Assembly: GCF_001522545.3 (NCBI RefSeq)
Contig: NC_031768.1
Span: 2,850,643 to 2,914,642 of the forward strand
Origin: Parus major
Taxonomy: Eukaryota; Chordata; Aves; Passeriformes; Paridae
DNA: 64,000 nt
Direction: 5' to 3'
The notes beneath the pieces were generated by a model that was given only the letters and a program-made list of their open reading frames with translations, had not been told where the DNA came from and did no database searches. This document shows, piece by piece, positions 11,246-24,586 of the stretch (within the stretch, counting starts at the first letter, position 1; the number at the start of each line of letters is the position of its first letter). A program made the translations under genes and the position numbers.

Positions 11246-13884
11246 GAACTGCTGGTGGAATTCCCCAGCTCCCTTGCTTGGTGTTGGCTCATCCTGAGAG
11301 AAGCAGCACCTTGAGCAGTGCCATGGCCAGGGCCACCAAGCAGGAATTGTCCCCTTGCTCCTCTCAGGAGCTGCTTGGAGCCTCAGATAACCTCTGGAGC
11401 TCCAGTTGCTACAGAAGGATGCAGGAACTCCGAGGGCAGGAATTCACCCTGTGGTTACAAAACAAGTAGACCCTGTGTACATTTTCAAGATTTTTTTCTC
11501 ACCAGGAATGGTTAAAAAGTAGCCAGAATACAGTTCATACATAATCAGAGTCTTAATGAGGTGTTAAACATTGTGGAAGATGATGTACTTGAACCAAGGA
11601 TTTAATACCACAGTGGTTCCCTTCACATCACAGACAACTTTTGTGCTTGAAGATTGGAAGTTTGCTGACAAAGGAGTGCTGATTCCTGACCCTTGTGATA
11701 CCAGCAGTGATTTGTCATGTGCTTTCAGTCACAAGCTTTACCATTGGCACGAAGTTTTATAGAAAATCAAGAGCAGTATTTTTTCTCTGTGGAACAAATG
11801 GTGTGGTTTGATCAGTAAAAAATACAAGATTTCATTTTTTTACTGAAGTCTTCTTTGGATTCTTGAGTTTGCCTGATGGGATGCCACACTGGGACTGAGT
11901 TTTGGCTTTCACAAGAAGCAGAAAAAGGGACTTTAAAACAGCTGCAGTTGCAGTTAATGGATCTGACAGGGTTTTTACACTACAGCCTCATTTAGTTCAC
12001 TTTTAGCTGAAAACAATTGACCAGTGACAGTGACAAGGAGACCACAAGCAAATAAAATGTTTTATTTCCTACAGGAGTGGACTAAAAAATTGATTTTATA
12101 TCCAAGTGATCTATGGGAAATGCAATTCCAGTTGTTCCAATACAAATGGGAAAGAATTAATTTCTCCACAAGGAAAATCCGTATTGATCAACGGAGCCTC
12201 ATTACCCACTCACAAGCCAGACCATTGAAAGTAAACTTCAGGAAATCATTTTTGTGGCAATTCATTTCCCTTCCTCAGTGTGAATCAAGCAGAGAAGTAA
12301 TGTTTTTAAGTGATGCAAATGTTGGTTTGGTGATCCATAATCTTAGCTGGGCTTGTAATCCCAATCAGTTTGGAACAACTCAGTCTCACAGCTCTGCTTC
12401 TGCCTGGCCTGGGATTACTCCTAGGGACATCCTTCTGTGGCTGAAGAGAACCCTTCAGGATCCCATTTTCTGGGGGAGAATATAAATCAGCTGAGAGCTG
12501 CTATAAACCATGGGTGCCACTGCAAAAGCCAGGCTTGGTTGCCACACAAGGAGTGTGTGGTGAAAGGGATCTGCTGAAGGATTCTCCTGAGTTCCTGTGT
12601 GCACAAGGGTTAAATTTTGGATGTTCCCACAAGCACATCCTTGCAAGTTGTCCATAAACCAGGGGTGAAGCAACAGGACTGAGTGGGAAGCCCTGACATC
12701 TCCAATCAGGCTGCAGTAAAAGATCTACTTACAGATTTTTGGTGATTTGCCTTAGAGGAACCCAAAAGATTCCTACTTCTCCCTATTTCTTTACCTCTGG
12801 ATTGTCAGAGAGCACATGCAAGAGTGTGCTTGTGGGGGCTTTCCTGAACTCTTTAAAGAAAAAAAAAGCATGATCTCAGAGTTGTGCAGCACACAGGAAA
12901 ACCAGGTGCCTGCATTTAAATTGAAACCTGCCAAGTGTTCCTGCTTGGGGAACACTTCTGCAAGTTTTCTGAGGAGAACAGTGCAAAAGTAAATCTTGCC
13001 CATCTTGTGTGGTGAGAAAAGTGAGAGACTTCCCTTTTGACATCTCAGTTTGCACAGAAATCAGGCAAAATGACTGAGCCATCTGAGTCCTGTGCAGAAA
13101 ACCAAAACAGACCATGAGGATCGGTGTTGGGGCTGGCCTGTGCTGTGAGGATCTGCCAGCACCCCCTCCTCAAATCCCACCACCATCCCAAACTGGAGTG
13201 ACCCCAGATGGAGTGATTGCCAGGATATCTGGAGAAGGAGATGAAAATCTATATAAACACATAGAACATGAAATTCTGCACTTGTCATGCTCTGACTTTG
13301 ACCATAGCTCTTTCCTCATCACATCTCCCTAACAATATTTGAAGATGGATTTGCTGCCAAACCATTTTTGCTGTAATTTATTTTTTTTTTCATATTCCTG
13401 AGCTGAAAATCAGCATGCATCAATGCAGACATTGATACTCTTCCATATACAATTTTTGTTTAATATAACTTGAGGCACAAAATCCTGAAACTCTTAAGAA
13501 ATTCTAAATCCTGCTGCCCCTGGCAGACCACAAACTCTCTGCCTGTCTTTCCTCAGAGAAGACTGCTTCAGTAGATCTAAGGAGTTGAAAAGACCATCCC
13601 CTGGTTAACTTTGACACCTGAAAATCAAAGGCACTTCTCATTTGAGTTTCCAAGGTTATTGGACTATGTGCATTGTTACATTTTCATTGAGCCATAAACA
13701 CTGATAAGGTGATTTCAACAAAAGATCAGTCTTCACCTCAGAGGATGTGGGCTCAAGTTTGCTTGTTGCACTCTACTAAAACAAATGTGTTTTTCCTAAC
13801 TCTTCCAACCAAAGAGCAAAAACATCACTGTTTGGTGGGGAGCCAGTGAGCTCTGATACAGACAGAGAGCTGGCTCAGCTTCAG
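11246..13884. other. Non-coding, nothing recognised
   Basis: The longest open frame here (12024-12485, 153 codons) has no resemblance to a known family and no splice or promoter context. No repeat was recognised beyond short homopolymers (T-run at 13380-13390). Confidence 0.5.
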
Positions 13885-14490
13885 TCCATGTGGCCAAGGA
13901 GGCCCCTGGCCCCTGGACTGGGTGAGGAATTGTGTGTCCAGCAGGAGCAGGGCAGGGATTGTCCCTCTGTGCTGGCTCTGAGAGGCCCCTCGAGGGCTGG
14001 CTCCAGTTGTGGCTGGTGCAGGAGAGCCCTGGAGGGGCTGGAGCGTGTCCAGGGCAGGGAACGGAGCTGGGAAGGGGCTGGAGCCCCAGGAGGGGCTGAG
14101 GGAGCTGGGAAAGGGGCTCAGCCTGGAGCAAAGGAGGCTCAGGGGGCCCTTGTGGCTCTGCACAAGTCCCTGGCAGGAGGGGACAGCCGGGGGGGTCGGG
14201 CTCTGCTGCCGTGTCCCAAGTGAAAGAATGAGAGGAAATGGCCTCAAGTTGCACCAAGGGAGGTTCAGATTAGATACGAAGAATAAATTCTCTACAAGAG
14301 TAGTCAAGCACTGAAATGCATTGCCCAGGGAGGTTTGGAGTCACTGGAATTGTCCCAGAGGAGTCTGGATGTGGCCCTTGGGGACAGAGTTTGGGGTGAT
14401 GCTGAAGCTGCTGGGGCAGCACTGGGTGATCCTGGAGGGCTCTTCCCACCTTGATGGTCCTGGGATTGATTCTGTGATCTCTGCCTGCAG
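13885..14490 (+). mobile_element. CR1 3' end, copy 2 of the 293-bp block
   Basis: Has the near-identical G-rich block at 13918-14210, followed by the full CR1 tail: gaggaaatggcctcaag, gcccagggaggtttgg, and a terminal gattCTGTGatct. The tail from 14211 to about 14317 differs clearly from copy 3. Confidence 0.92.
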
Positions 14491-17400
14491 TTGTATCCCT
14501 GTGTGCACACAGATCTGTGCTGCAAGTCCGTGGTTTATTCCAATGTATTTAACCTTTGCATGTTGGATATAGAGAAAAATTGCACAGAATTGTGACTGTG
14601 GAGAAATGGAGGCCAGAAAAGTTGTGTCTGTTCTATACAGTAAAAGCTGTGTTAAAGTACAGGATTTTTTTTCTCTGTTCTGTCATTTCTATGATAAACT
14701 GTAAGCCCATTTCATTTACAGTATTCCTGAGAAATGCCAATGGGCTATTTCCCAAATCCAGATGCATCAAAAATAAAGTGATATAATTTACTTGGAATTT
14801 TAATATCAAGGATAAAACCAGCAAAACTTTACCAAGAATCATCACTGTAAACAAGCCATACTTTATGTATTTAATTTATCTGCATAGTACAGAGGCAGCA
14901 TCTGTTTCCAGTGAGATGCTGCTTTTTTTAATTTTCTTTCTCAAACTCAGCAGCTGGAATAAATGAAATAGCTGCCAAATTAACAGTTGGAGGGAATGAT
15001 TCTGCTGGAATGAGGGCATGGAAGGACACTTGAGGAGGACAGTGGCAGGAGGAGTTGTAACCTCGGGATGTCCCAGGAATAACTCCTCAGCTCCATCTCA
15101 GACAAGTTTCTTGCAGTGCTGCTGATTCCTCGGTTATCACTTTCCTCCCACAGAGCTGCAGGAAGCAGACGAGTGAAGGAGAGGTTCCTCTCAACCCACC
15201 ACACATCCATGATGTTGGAAAATTCCTACAGGACACGGGCCACAGTGTTGCAATAGGAATAAACCTGCCCCTCTCCGCTTTGTAACTGGAGAGCCAAACA
15301 TTTTGGCCTCAAGTCACGTTCTTAAGCTTCTCCCTGGATTCCAGCTTCCAAAATACCAAAGTATAAATTCTCTTCTTTCTTCTTTGCTTTCCAGCCCTTG
15401 GGCTCACCACCTCAACCTGCTCCAGCAGCAGGGACTGAGGGAGCTGCAGGAGCAGCCTGGGCTGGAGGGAAGGACGGAGCCTCAGGAAGCAGCGGGGCAG
15501 GACAGGGGTGAGATGAACTTCCCAACCCTCAGCAGCTGACTGCCAACACCCTCAGGAGGTGCCATCGGGAAGAGGAGCCCCTGGCTGCTGAGGAAGGACC
15601 AGGAATAAATGGATAAAAAGGTATTTTGGGTGGGTGTATGGCAGAGTGGGCAGACAGTGAAGGGCTGGCATTGCTGGCCGCAAGGAGTAGTGGCATGAGT
15701 TTAATTGCCTTTATTCCAATGATGAAAATTAACTGCAATTTTAATTTTAAAATTTAAATTTTAATCATTGCAATTAAAGCTTTTACCACACCAGATTGTC
15801 CTGGTTAGAAGCTGGGCTCCATCATAACTTGAATAACCAAGGCTCTGTGTTCAAATACCTTTTTTAGCCTTCTGTTTTCTCTCAGAGAGTCTGAACCTTT
15901 CTAACACTTAGATCCCTCCACGCTGCCAGAGAGAACTGAGTGGATTGGAGAATAATACCTGGAATATTCTTCATTTCCTTCTCTCCATGGCTGTGTGGCA
16001 CTGCACTACTCTGGTTGCTGGCTTGCAGCTTGTGGAAGGTTGTTTTCTTCACCAGTGGCACTGGAATTAAAGTGTAAAATCCCCCTCCTTTCCCCTTACC
16101 CTTTACAATGCTGAATGCAGCACCCACATTCAGAGCCCACCCAGGGAAAGGATCACCCTGCCAGGAGCTGGAACATTTTGGATGAGAAGCCCTACACAAA
16201 TGCAAGATGATAGTGCTGATAGCATTAACTACCTTGTAGCTCTGGTTTGGAGATGACTGAATGATTCAGAGACTGTGTTTGCAGTAATAGCTTTGCACAA
16301 AGAGGTCACTTAGAGATAAAGTGGCAGTTAATTCAAACCAGAATTTCAGGCTTAGCTTTGCCTTTTTCCCCCCATCTTTGAAGGAAATGAGAGGTGACAC
16401 AATTGGATTAGATACACATTTTAGGCTTTTTCAGAAACTGGGATATTATTTGCTGAAAAGATTGTAACAGTTCCAGGCTGATAAATGTAGTACATTGTTT
16501 TTGGCATGCATATCAATTCTTAAAACAAATACTCTTTACCAGAAATTTTGTAGAAGCTCCTTTGGACTCTGGACAGTCTATTAGGTAAATATGGGCTTTG
16601 CAGCACTATAGGAAAATGTCGAGTTTTACAGAAGCTTTTCAAATTTTGGCAACATCATCCAGCCCAACTTCCTTTATTTAATAACAAAGCTCTTGAGATA
16701 AGAAGAGTGAGGGAGATAGAGAGGTACTTTGATTGGCAAATGTGTCAGGAACAGAGATACAAAAATGGGAATCTGTGTGAGGCTGTTCCAGAAACCTGAG
16801 AGAAACAAAGGACCCTTTCCTTCTCCAACACCACGATGTCTGGGATCACAGGAGGTGAAAGTGATCCAGTCTGCCAAGGAATGTGTGAAAATCTGCCTTC
16901 TAGAAAGTACCTCTGTTCTGTGTGCACACATTTGCCATCGAGTACCAGTGTGTGGGTACAAATTCAGGTTATATTTACACGCATGTTCCCATCTCAATGC
17001 AGATGTAGACTGCAATTACTTCAATTTAATTGACCTTCATTTCAGAAACTGCTGGCAGCTCTTCAGAGAGGACCACTTCTCTTAGCCCTCTTCATCAGCC
17101 AGCTGGTTTTGTCTTTGCTTGAGTTCTGTGAAACATTTTCCTTGCTGTGGAACTCCAGTTAGGGAAGGATTCACCTGCTTTGGAGTCTGCTCCCAGACCC
17201 AGAACTGGCAGGACATCTTGTAATGTGCTGAGTCCAAACACTGTCTTGCCAATGCTGGAATGAAATTGTCTTGCGCAGTTTTGATAGCTCCAGATTCCTG
17301 GGGATCAACTTATTGGAAATCCAGAGTCCTTTCCATGGCCTAGGCCCGATGGCCAAGCTCCAGAAAAAAATCATTGTGGCTCAGTGAGTTCTTCTGGACA

Positions 17401-18680
17401 AGGGGGTGCCTTTCTGGGCAGCAGGAGGAAAAGTCACGTCAGGGCCCACGGTGTGGGCAGGACCAGGTGTTGCCCTCTTGCTGTCCAAAACCAGCCCATC
17501 TCCACCATCCAGGAGGAAATTTTGGGTGGTTTTTGAGGCAGACTCACCTGTGTGGCTCTCTGAGTTGTCATTCCCCGCCTCAGCTGGCTCAGTAGAATCT
17601 TATCCATGATATTCACTGGAAATCTTTTGGCCTTGGTCACAGTAGAGGTTTTTCCTGCTTTGGTTCACCTGTGGAAAGCACCTCAAATCTCCTGTGTCCA
17701 AGTCCAAGGCTGTGTGAAGGGACAGCTCCTGCCAGTCCTCTGAGGTGGGTTTGGGTGATTTTCAGGCCACTGATTGGCAAGGATGAAGAAATCTCCCCGC
17801 AGATCTGCTGGGGTATATTCAAGGAAGTGATAAAAACCCAAGTGAAGGAAGTTATTGAAAAGTACACATAGTTAATGACAATCTAGATGGGCAATAAAAC
17901 AAGGCAATATGGGGGAAATGTAAACAAGCCAGGGCTGAAGGGAAACAAAAGAAGTAAAAGTATCTTGCATAGCACTGAGAAAAACACTCTGAGACTGGAC
18001 AGGGAGAGATCTGAGGGAAGATCAGGGAAGCAAGGTGCAGAGCAGTGAGCTAAGGGTTAACTTTTCTGGAAATTAAGTTGGGCCAATAATATCAACAATT
18101 AGGGGGAAAAAAAAAAAAAAAAAAAAGAAGCAGTGAACCACATAGCCCAAAGGTGAAATAAATATGGAAGAAATATTTAGAAGCCTGCCTTAGCCAGCTT
18201 TAGGAGATTGAAGCTTCTTCCTGCAATGCAAACACTGGACAGGTTTGAAAGGGCTCAATTCCTACAGAACTTGGAGCAGAAAAGTCTGCTCCAAGAAGGA
18301 GTTAAAAGGAGAGGTTCTCCAAGAAGGGATAAATAGCACAGCTGTCCTTTGAGGGACACAAAAATCTGAAAAGATGTATTGGAGCAAGTGGAGGTTTGAG
18401 GCAGATGAGGAAAGAAAATAGTGGAATGAACCCTGAGGAAAAGAGTTCCTTTCATTCCAGGCAATCCAGAGGTATAATTCATTGTCCTGATGAAATCAAT
18501 TGTCAACAGGCTGCACTCAAGACTCAGAACAGGGGGAAGAGACAGAGTGGCTTAAAATCAGGGAATCTTGCAGTGTCCAAGGTTTCAGAAGCCAAGGAAT
18601 ACATGGAAAAGTGTGGAGAGTTCAGGAGCTCCCTGTGAGTCCATTATCAGTGATTCAGCTGAGATATGCTGTGGGAAGCA
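14491..18680. other. Non-coding, no gene recognised
   Basis: No exon with family resemblance. Contains an A/T-rich, partly self-complementary patch at 15735-15775, a G-rich patch at 15420-15520 that might be a short CR1 remnant, and an A20 run at 18107-18126. No retrogene body is evident upstream of that A-run. Confidence 0.5.
18107..18126. repeat. A20 homopolymer
   Basis: Uninterrupted run of 20 A after GGGGG. It could be the tail of an unrecognised retroinsertion, but no parent sequence is identified. Confidence 0.9.
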
Positions 18681-18950
18681 TTAGAATCACAGGAAAAAAC
18701 ATGGAATTGTAGAGTGGTTTGGGTTGGAAGGGACCTTAAAAATCATCCAGTGCCAGCCCTGCCATGGCAGGGCCACCTCCCACTGTCCCAGGAGCTCCCA
18801 ATGTCCAGCCTGGCCTTGGGCACTGCCAGGGATCCAGGGGCAGCCCCAGCTGCTCTGGCAATTCCATCCCAGCCCCTGCCCACCCTGCCAGGGAACAATC
18901 CCTGCCCAAGATGCCATTTAAACCTACTCTCTTTCAGTTTGAAGCTGTTT
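18681..18950 (-). mobile_element. CR1 3' end fragment
   Basis: Inverted CR1 tail (gtttgggttggaagggacc), then the CR1 3' UTR through ctgctctggcaattcc, ending in cctactctctttcagtttg. Closely matches the reverse complement of 11031-11220. Confidence 0.92.
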
Positions 18951-19596
18951 AATGCACTGATGAAAGCTCTGCTTAAACTCTTAACACTACAGAGCCATGA
19001 GGATTTATGGGGTTAAGCAATTGCTTCATATTTTCAAAAATTCCTAAATTTAGTGAATGACAAACCAGTCTGATTTCACCATCATCCTTTTGTTGTTTTT
19101 TATCAGGCATTATAAAAGCTGGATGTATTACAGAAGTCTGATGTTAAGGTCCACGTGCAGGTGCAATTGCAGATCTGCCAGAAGTTCTTAGGTTGCAAAC
19201 CTGGAGGAATTATTTAGCAATAATTGGCATGTGGATGCAATAGCTGCAGCTAGAAAAAGGAAGTTATAAAACAAGCAGATTGTTATGTGAAGCCTTTAAG
19301 CTTTGTCTTAGCCAGGCATTTTGTGGTGCTTGAGGTTAAAAGTGTGGCATTAAAATGTTGTATTTGATGTCAAATATGAATGTATCAGGACAGAGCATGA
19401 ACAGTGTGTTTTGGTGGACTGAACGACATAATCAATAAAAGTAGATAAACAGGCACTTAAATGCTGAAGTTGGAACAATATTGGGTGTAAAATGCAATCA
19501 TTTGGAAAGAAAAATGCTGGAAAGCAGCTCTGAGGAGGAGGATCAATGGTGGACAATGAGCTGTTCCTGTGCCAGCAGAGTGTGGGAGGCCTGGGG
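18951..19596. other. Non-coding up to gap 1, nothing recognised
   Basis: A/T-rich sequence that turns G-rich in the last 30 bases before the gap. Confidence 0.5.
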
Positions 19597-20451
19597 NNNN
19601 NNNNNNNNNNNNNNNNNNNNNNNNNNNNNNNNNNNNNNNNNNNNNNNNNNNNNNNNNNNNNNNNNNNNNNNNNNNNNNNNNNNNNNNNNNNNNNNNNNNN
19701 NNNNNNNNNNNNNNNNNNNNNNNNNNNNNNNNNNNNNNNNNNNNNNNNNNNNNNNNNNNNNNNNNNNNNNNNNNNNNNNNNNNNNNNNNNNNNNNNNNNN
19801 NNNNNNNNNNNNNNNNNNNNNNNNNNNNNNNNNNNNNNNNNNNNNNNNNNNNNNNNNNNNNNNNNNNNNNNNNNNNNNNNNNNNNNNNNNNNNNNNNNNN
19901 NNNNNNNNNNNNNNNNNNNNNNNNNNNNNNNNNNNNNNNNNNNNNNNNNNNNNNNNNNNNNNNNNNNNNNNNNNNNNNNNNNNNNNNNNNNNNNNNNNNN
20001 NNNNNNNNNNNNNNNNNNNNNNNNNNNNNNNNNNNNNNNNNNNNNNNNNNNNNNNNNNNNNNNNNNNNNNNNNNNNNNNNNNNNNNNNNNNNNNNNNNNN
20101 NNNNNNNNNNNNNNNNNNNNNNNNNNNNNNNNNNNNNNNNNNNNNNNNNNNNNNNNNNNNNNNNNNNNNNNNNNNNNNNNNNNNNNNNNNNNNNNNNNNN
20201 NNNNNNNNNNNNNNNNNNNNNNNNNNNNNNNNNNNNNNNNNNNNNNNNNNNNNNNNNNNNNNNNNNNNNNNNNNNNNNNNNNNNNNNNNNNNNNNNNNNN
20301 NNNNNNNNNNNNNNNNNNNNNNNNNNNNNNNNNNNNNNNNNNNNNNNNNNNNNNNNNNNNNNNNNNNNNNNNNNNNNNNNNNNNNNNNNNNNNNNNNNNN
20401 NNNNNNNNNNNNNNNNNNNNNNNNNNNNNNNNNNNNNNNNNNNNNNNNNNN
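19597..20451. other. Assembly gap (855 N)
   Basis: Run of N. Both edges are G/C-rich (gcctgggg on the left, ctcctcctgggg on the right), so the missing sequence is probably a G/C-rich repeat. The apparent long ORFs across it are artefacts. Confidence 0.99.
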
Positions 20452-23400
20452 CTCCTCCTGGGGATATTGCAGAGCCCTCTGGACACAGCCCTGTGCCCGC
20501 TGCTCTGGGATGGCCCTGCTCCAGCAGCATGTCCCCAGATGAAGCTGTAGTCTGGAGGGTGTGCAGCCTCACAGACCAGACCTACTGGAACAAATACATT
20601 TGTGCTCCCAGAGACCTTTGGACAGCTCTAGCCTTTATTGGGGCCTGTAGGGAGACTGGCTTTTCCTGTCTGTACAGTAACTTTCAGACACATTTTCCGT
20701 GGATGATAAAATCAGGAGAATGTGTGGGGGTATATGAGGCCACCTGGGTGCAATTTCCTAATAGCAGACTTGTGGTTTTGTTCTGGGGTTGTTTGTGGCT
20801 TTGAGTGCTGCTTAGCATCTCAATCCTAATGCATTATCTGTGGTCTTTAAAGCCCCTAGAGAGCATTTTCAGCCATGGGTACCTGTTGTTCAGCATCTAT
20901 GTCCATGTTTTAAGGCTCTTTCAAGTGTCCTGCTCTTCAGAAATGGAGAATATTTAATGCCTTTGACACTGACTGACCCAGCCTGTGGCAATAGATGGGA
21001 ATGTGCAACCCTTCAATTCTTAATTACCTGCTTGAGAAAAGCAAGTGTCCCATGTTAGAGACACTCAGGGACAAAACAGACCCAGCCTCCTCTCCTGGTA
21101 GCTGGAAGATTGTATTTATCACTGCTTTTTAATAGTTGTCCCTGAAACCAATTCTTGATATAAATATGGTGGAGTTAATTGTCATTAAAGGAGACTCTTG
21201 GTCAGGGCAGTATCTCCCATTTAAATCTCTCCTTTCTTCACCTGCTGCCATTTGCAAGCCTAAACAATCCTTGCAAACATTAAAATCAGGAGAGCTCTGA
21301 TTTGTTTTTCATGCTTTTAGTTTTCTCCTTCACATGATGGATGGTGGGATTTATTATAACTCAGAGGAACAAACCAGTTGTTATTCAATCTGCCCCAGGC
21401 AAGCCACCCTGGCAACAGCCAAAAATAATAGCCATGGTCCCTGAAAAGATTCTGCTCAGAATTTCTGAAAGAATTCACCTTTGGGGCAGGGAGCAAGCAT
21501 GGAAAAATGCAGCCCCAAAGGTCAGCATTTTGCAATGCTCATGGCACATGAAAATAGGAGGTTGTGATGGAAACTGTGGTGCAATCCTGGTGAGAAGGGG
21601 TGAAGCCAGCACCCCTGTCCATCTTCCTGTCGTGGAGCCATCACTTGTTCCCCTGTCCTATCATGGATTTGATTTTACTTCCTCTCAAAGCTGGGTTCTG
21701 CAGATCAATGATGACAACTCTGCTTTCTACAAAAATTTGACCTTGGAGTTGAGCCTTTTCAGCCCTGTCTGGACAAGTGTTTGTCCTTGGCTTTTGGAAG
21801 ATCACTTTCCATATCTTCTTGTGCCATGATCTCTGTTGGTGATAGCAAACTTCAGGACAGTCTTTGTACACACACCTTGTACTGAAAACTCTGTGCCCTT
21901 CCCTTTATTACCCTTTTTGTGCACTTTCTGTAGTGTTCCATGCTCCGTCAACCTCAAGAGTTGTCTGTAGGCTCACTTCTTAATCCTCTTGGATAAAGTT
22001 TGGCAAAAGTACACACTTCAGTTCCTTTCATTCAAGCCAGGAGGTTTTTTTTTCCAGGAAGACACGTTTAAAAATGCACAAAGGTGCTCATTTAATTTGC
22101 TCTGCCTTTTTACTGCTGGTTTTTGAGAGGCCATGTAGTCTGGCTTTGTGAAACTGGTAGCAGTAATGCCACATTTTTGTCCCAGATAGTCACAACTGAA
22201 AAAAGTTCAGTCAATAAAGTTCCAAACAGGTATTTTCACAGGGCTCTTATTGGTGTTTATGAAAAGAAGTGTCCAAGTAAAATAAAGTATTATTCCTCAA
22301 ATTATTCCAAAGAAAAAGCTTCATTAAAATATCCCTGAAGTTTTAAAGGTAAGGAAAAAAACTAATCTACCTACTGGACACTGCTGAGAAATATGCTTGA
22401 AAATTATGGATTGTGACCCCGTGGTTGGAGAAGGCAGAGTAGACTCTGCAGATTTAGTGATCCAAACTGAAATCTGATGAGAAGAGATTTCCCTTCCCAC
22501 TGCTGTCCTCCAAAGGGTGCTACTGAAGGAACATGAAATCGAAGAAGAAAGTTTCTCTTTGACTGAGGAATGCTCGTCGTGTCAGATCGATAGGAGGGAT
22601 CCAGTGGTTGAGGAGCTGGGGTTTTCCAGCAGTTCCCAGAAGGATTCCTGGTCCTCAGAGCAGCTCTTCACTAGGGAAATTCACACTTGAGGAGAAGCCA
22701 CAGAACACCCAAGAGAGAGACCACCGTGGGTCAAGGGGAGGAAAATGACAGACCAGGCAAAGCTGCCTTTGTTTCTTGTGGTCAGTGGCTCTCACAGCTG
22801 GCTGCTTCCAGCCCTGCCTCTCCAGCATCCCCTGGAACAGCTCTTGTAGACCATAACCCTGGGTCAGACATCCTGCTTGCAGCTGAGAATACTGAGGATT
22901 ATGTCTTGCAGAGCATAGTTTTCCATGAGAGCGGATCCAATCCTACGGCAACAAATCCAACCTCACGTTACAGCTATGACCTGAGGGACCTGGAGAGTTG
23001 TCTGCTCTTGGAAGTGCTGCAGGAAGCAGCTTTGCCTGCTGGGAAACTCCCAGAGATGGGAGCAGAACTTCCCCATGGGGATGTTCATGCATCCTGCTGG
23101 CTCATGATGTGGCAAACCGAGCCTGCACCCACCACAGAGTATCACAGAGCTAAGACAGGAGGACCAGTTCCAAGAATCTGAGGTGAATTTTTGCTGCTTT
23201 GGACATTTTGACCAGATTGGCAAGGGAGAGGAGATTAAAATCCCTCTTGGATCTGAAGCCCATTGTCATTTTCACTCTGGTGTCGAAAGCCAGTTTGGAT
23301 TTGAATTCCTGCTTATGAATTTTCCCCATCTCTGGTCAAGAACCAAACCCAGAAGATGCTCATTTCCACAGCCAGGGAGAAGGCAGCCAAACATGCCTGG

Positions 23401-24146
23401 GAATGAGTGACTTTTCTCAGGATGCTGTTTTTCCTCCAGAGCTTTCTCCTACCTGGAAATCCTTTTTCTATCTTGGGTGTCAACTTGTCAGTTTTTCTGT
23501 CATCAAGAAGCAAAAATTCTGGGCAGAAACTTAAATTTGGAAGCTGTTGAAGTCCTTCCATCCCTCACAGGACAGCAGTGGAGCTGGGGGTCTGAAATCC
23601 TGAGCCAGCTGGATGAAGAACAACCACCTTCCCTAATGTGAGCAGATAAGACACATCTCAGCAACTGCAGCCTTCTCACATCCAAACTCCTTGGGATGGA
23701 GTTTTGGAAAGCTGCGGTAACAGGGTTTCCACAGAAGTCACCGCTCGCTTCATTGAGAACAGAGCTGGGCTCTCCTCAGCCAGAACTTTCTGTGTGAAGC
23801 TCATCAAGCAGAATAAAATCCTGTTCCAATTATGTGCTTTCCATGTGCACAAATCTCCCCCAGGAGCTGCAGTGTCAGCCACAACCTCTCAGAATGCAAA
23901 GAGCATATCGTGGAGGGCTTGTACTCAAACCACGGCGTTAACCCGGAGCAGGCTGGGAGAACGGGCTGTAAATTCCTCAGGGTGGCCACTGCAACAATGT
24001 CAACAAAGATGTGACAAAAGAAAAAAGATGGAAAAATGTGTGTTGAGCATGCAAAGAGCACATGTAAGTGGGGAGAGTGTGGTATCTGGCTTTTTGGAGT
24101 GTGAAGATTCCTGTCCCCGTTAGTGTCCCCAGCCCTGGGACCAGCC
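20452..24146. other. Non-coding between gaps 1 and 2, no gene recognised
   Basis: Starts with about 90 bases of G/C-rich sequence that may belong to the repeat in the gap. ORFs such as 21341-21829 (162 codons) and 22687-23181 (164 codons) have no resemblance to known proteins and no exon context. Confidence 0.45.
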
Positions 24147-24457
24147 NNNNNNNNNNNNNNNNNNNNNNNNNNNNNNNNNNNNNNNNNNNNNNNNNNNNNN
24201 NNNNNNNNNNNNNNNNNNNNNNNNNNNNNNNNNNNNNNNNNNNNNNNNNNNNNNNNNNNNNNNNNNNNNNNNNNNNNNNNNNNNNNNNNNNNNNNNNNNN
24301 NNNNNNNNNNNNNNNNNNNNNNNNNNNNNNNNNNNNNNNNNNNNNNNNNNNNNNNNNNNNNNNNNNNNNNNNNNNNNNNNNNNNNNNNNNNNNNNNNNNN
24401 NNNNNNNNNNNNNNNNNNNNNNNNNNNNNNNNNNNNNNNNNNNNNNNNNNNNNNNNN
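24147..24457. other. Assembly gap (311 N), probably inside a CR1 copy
   Basis: Run of N whose right edge enters CR1 sequence in mid-element (ccctggatccctggcagtgc), so most of the missing bases are probably the 5' part of that CR1 fragment. Confidence 0.97.
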
Positions 24458-24586
24458 CCCTGGATCCCTGGCAGTGCCCAAGGCCAGGCTGGACATTGGC
24501 AGCTCCTGGGACAGTGGGAGGTGTCCCTGCCCATGGGATGATCTTTTAGGTCCCTTCCAACCCAAACCATTCTACAATTCCATTAA
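24458..24586 (+). mobile_element. CR1 3' end, cut by gap 2
   Basis: Begins in mid CR1 3' UTR at the gap edge and ends with ttttaggtcccttccaaccc and accattctac. Same CR1 type as 10820-11245. Confidence 0.9.

Noticed and set aside
12024..12485. 153-codon ORF with aromatic-rich sequence
   Set aside because: No family resemblance; a length reachable by chance in a 64-kb window.
13796..14307. Overlapping 150-160-codon proline/glutamine-rich ORFs on the - strand, repeated at 717-1286 and 32957-33623
   Set aside because: They recur because the same CR1 non-coding block recurs; they are antisense to the element and do not match CR1 reverse transcriptase.
18000..18126. Processed pseudogene ending in the A20 run
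   Set aside because: No coding resemblance upstream and no target-site duplication noticed.
19350..20804. Several ORFs of 330-411 codons across gap 1
   Set aside because: Almost all of their codons are N; they are artefacts of the gap.
22687..23181. 164-codon ORF between the gaps
   Set aside because: No recognisable domain, no promoter or splice context, and composition like the surrounding non-coding DNA.
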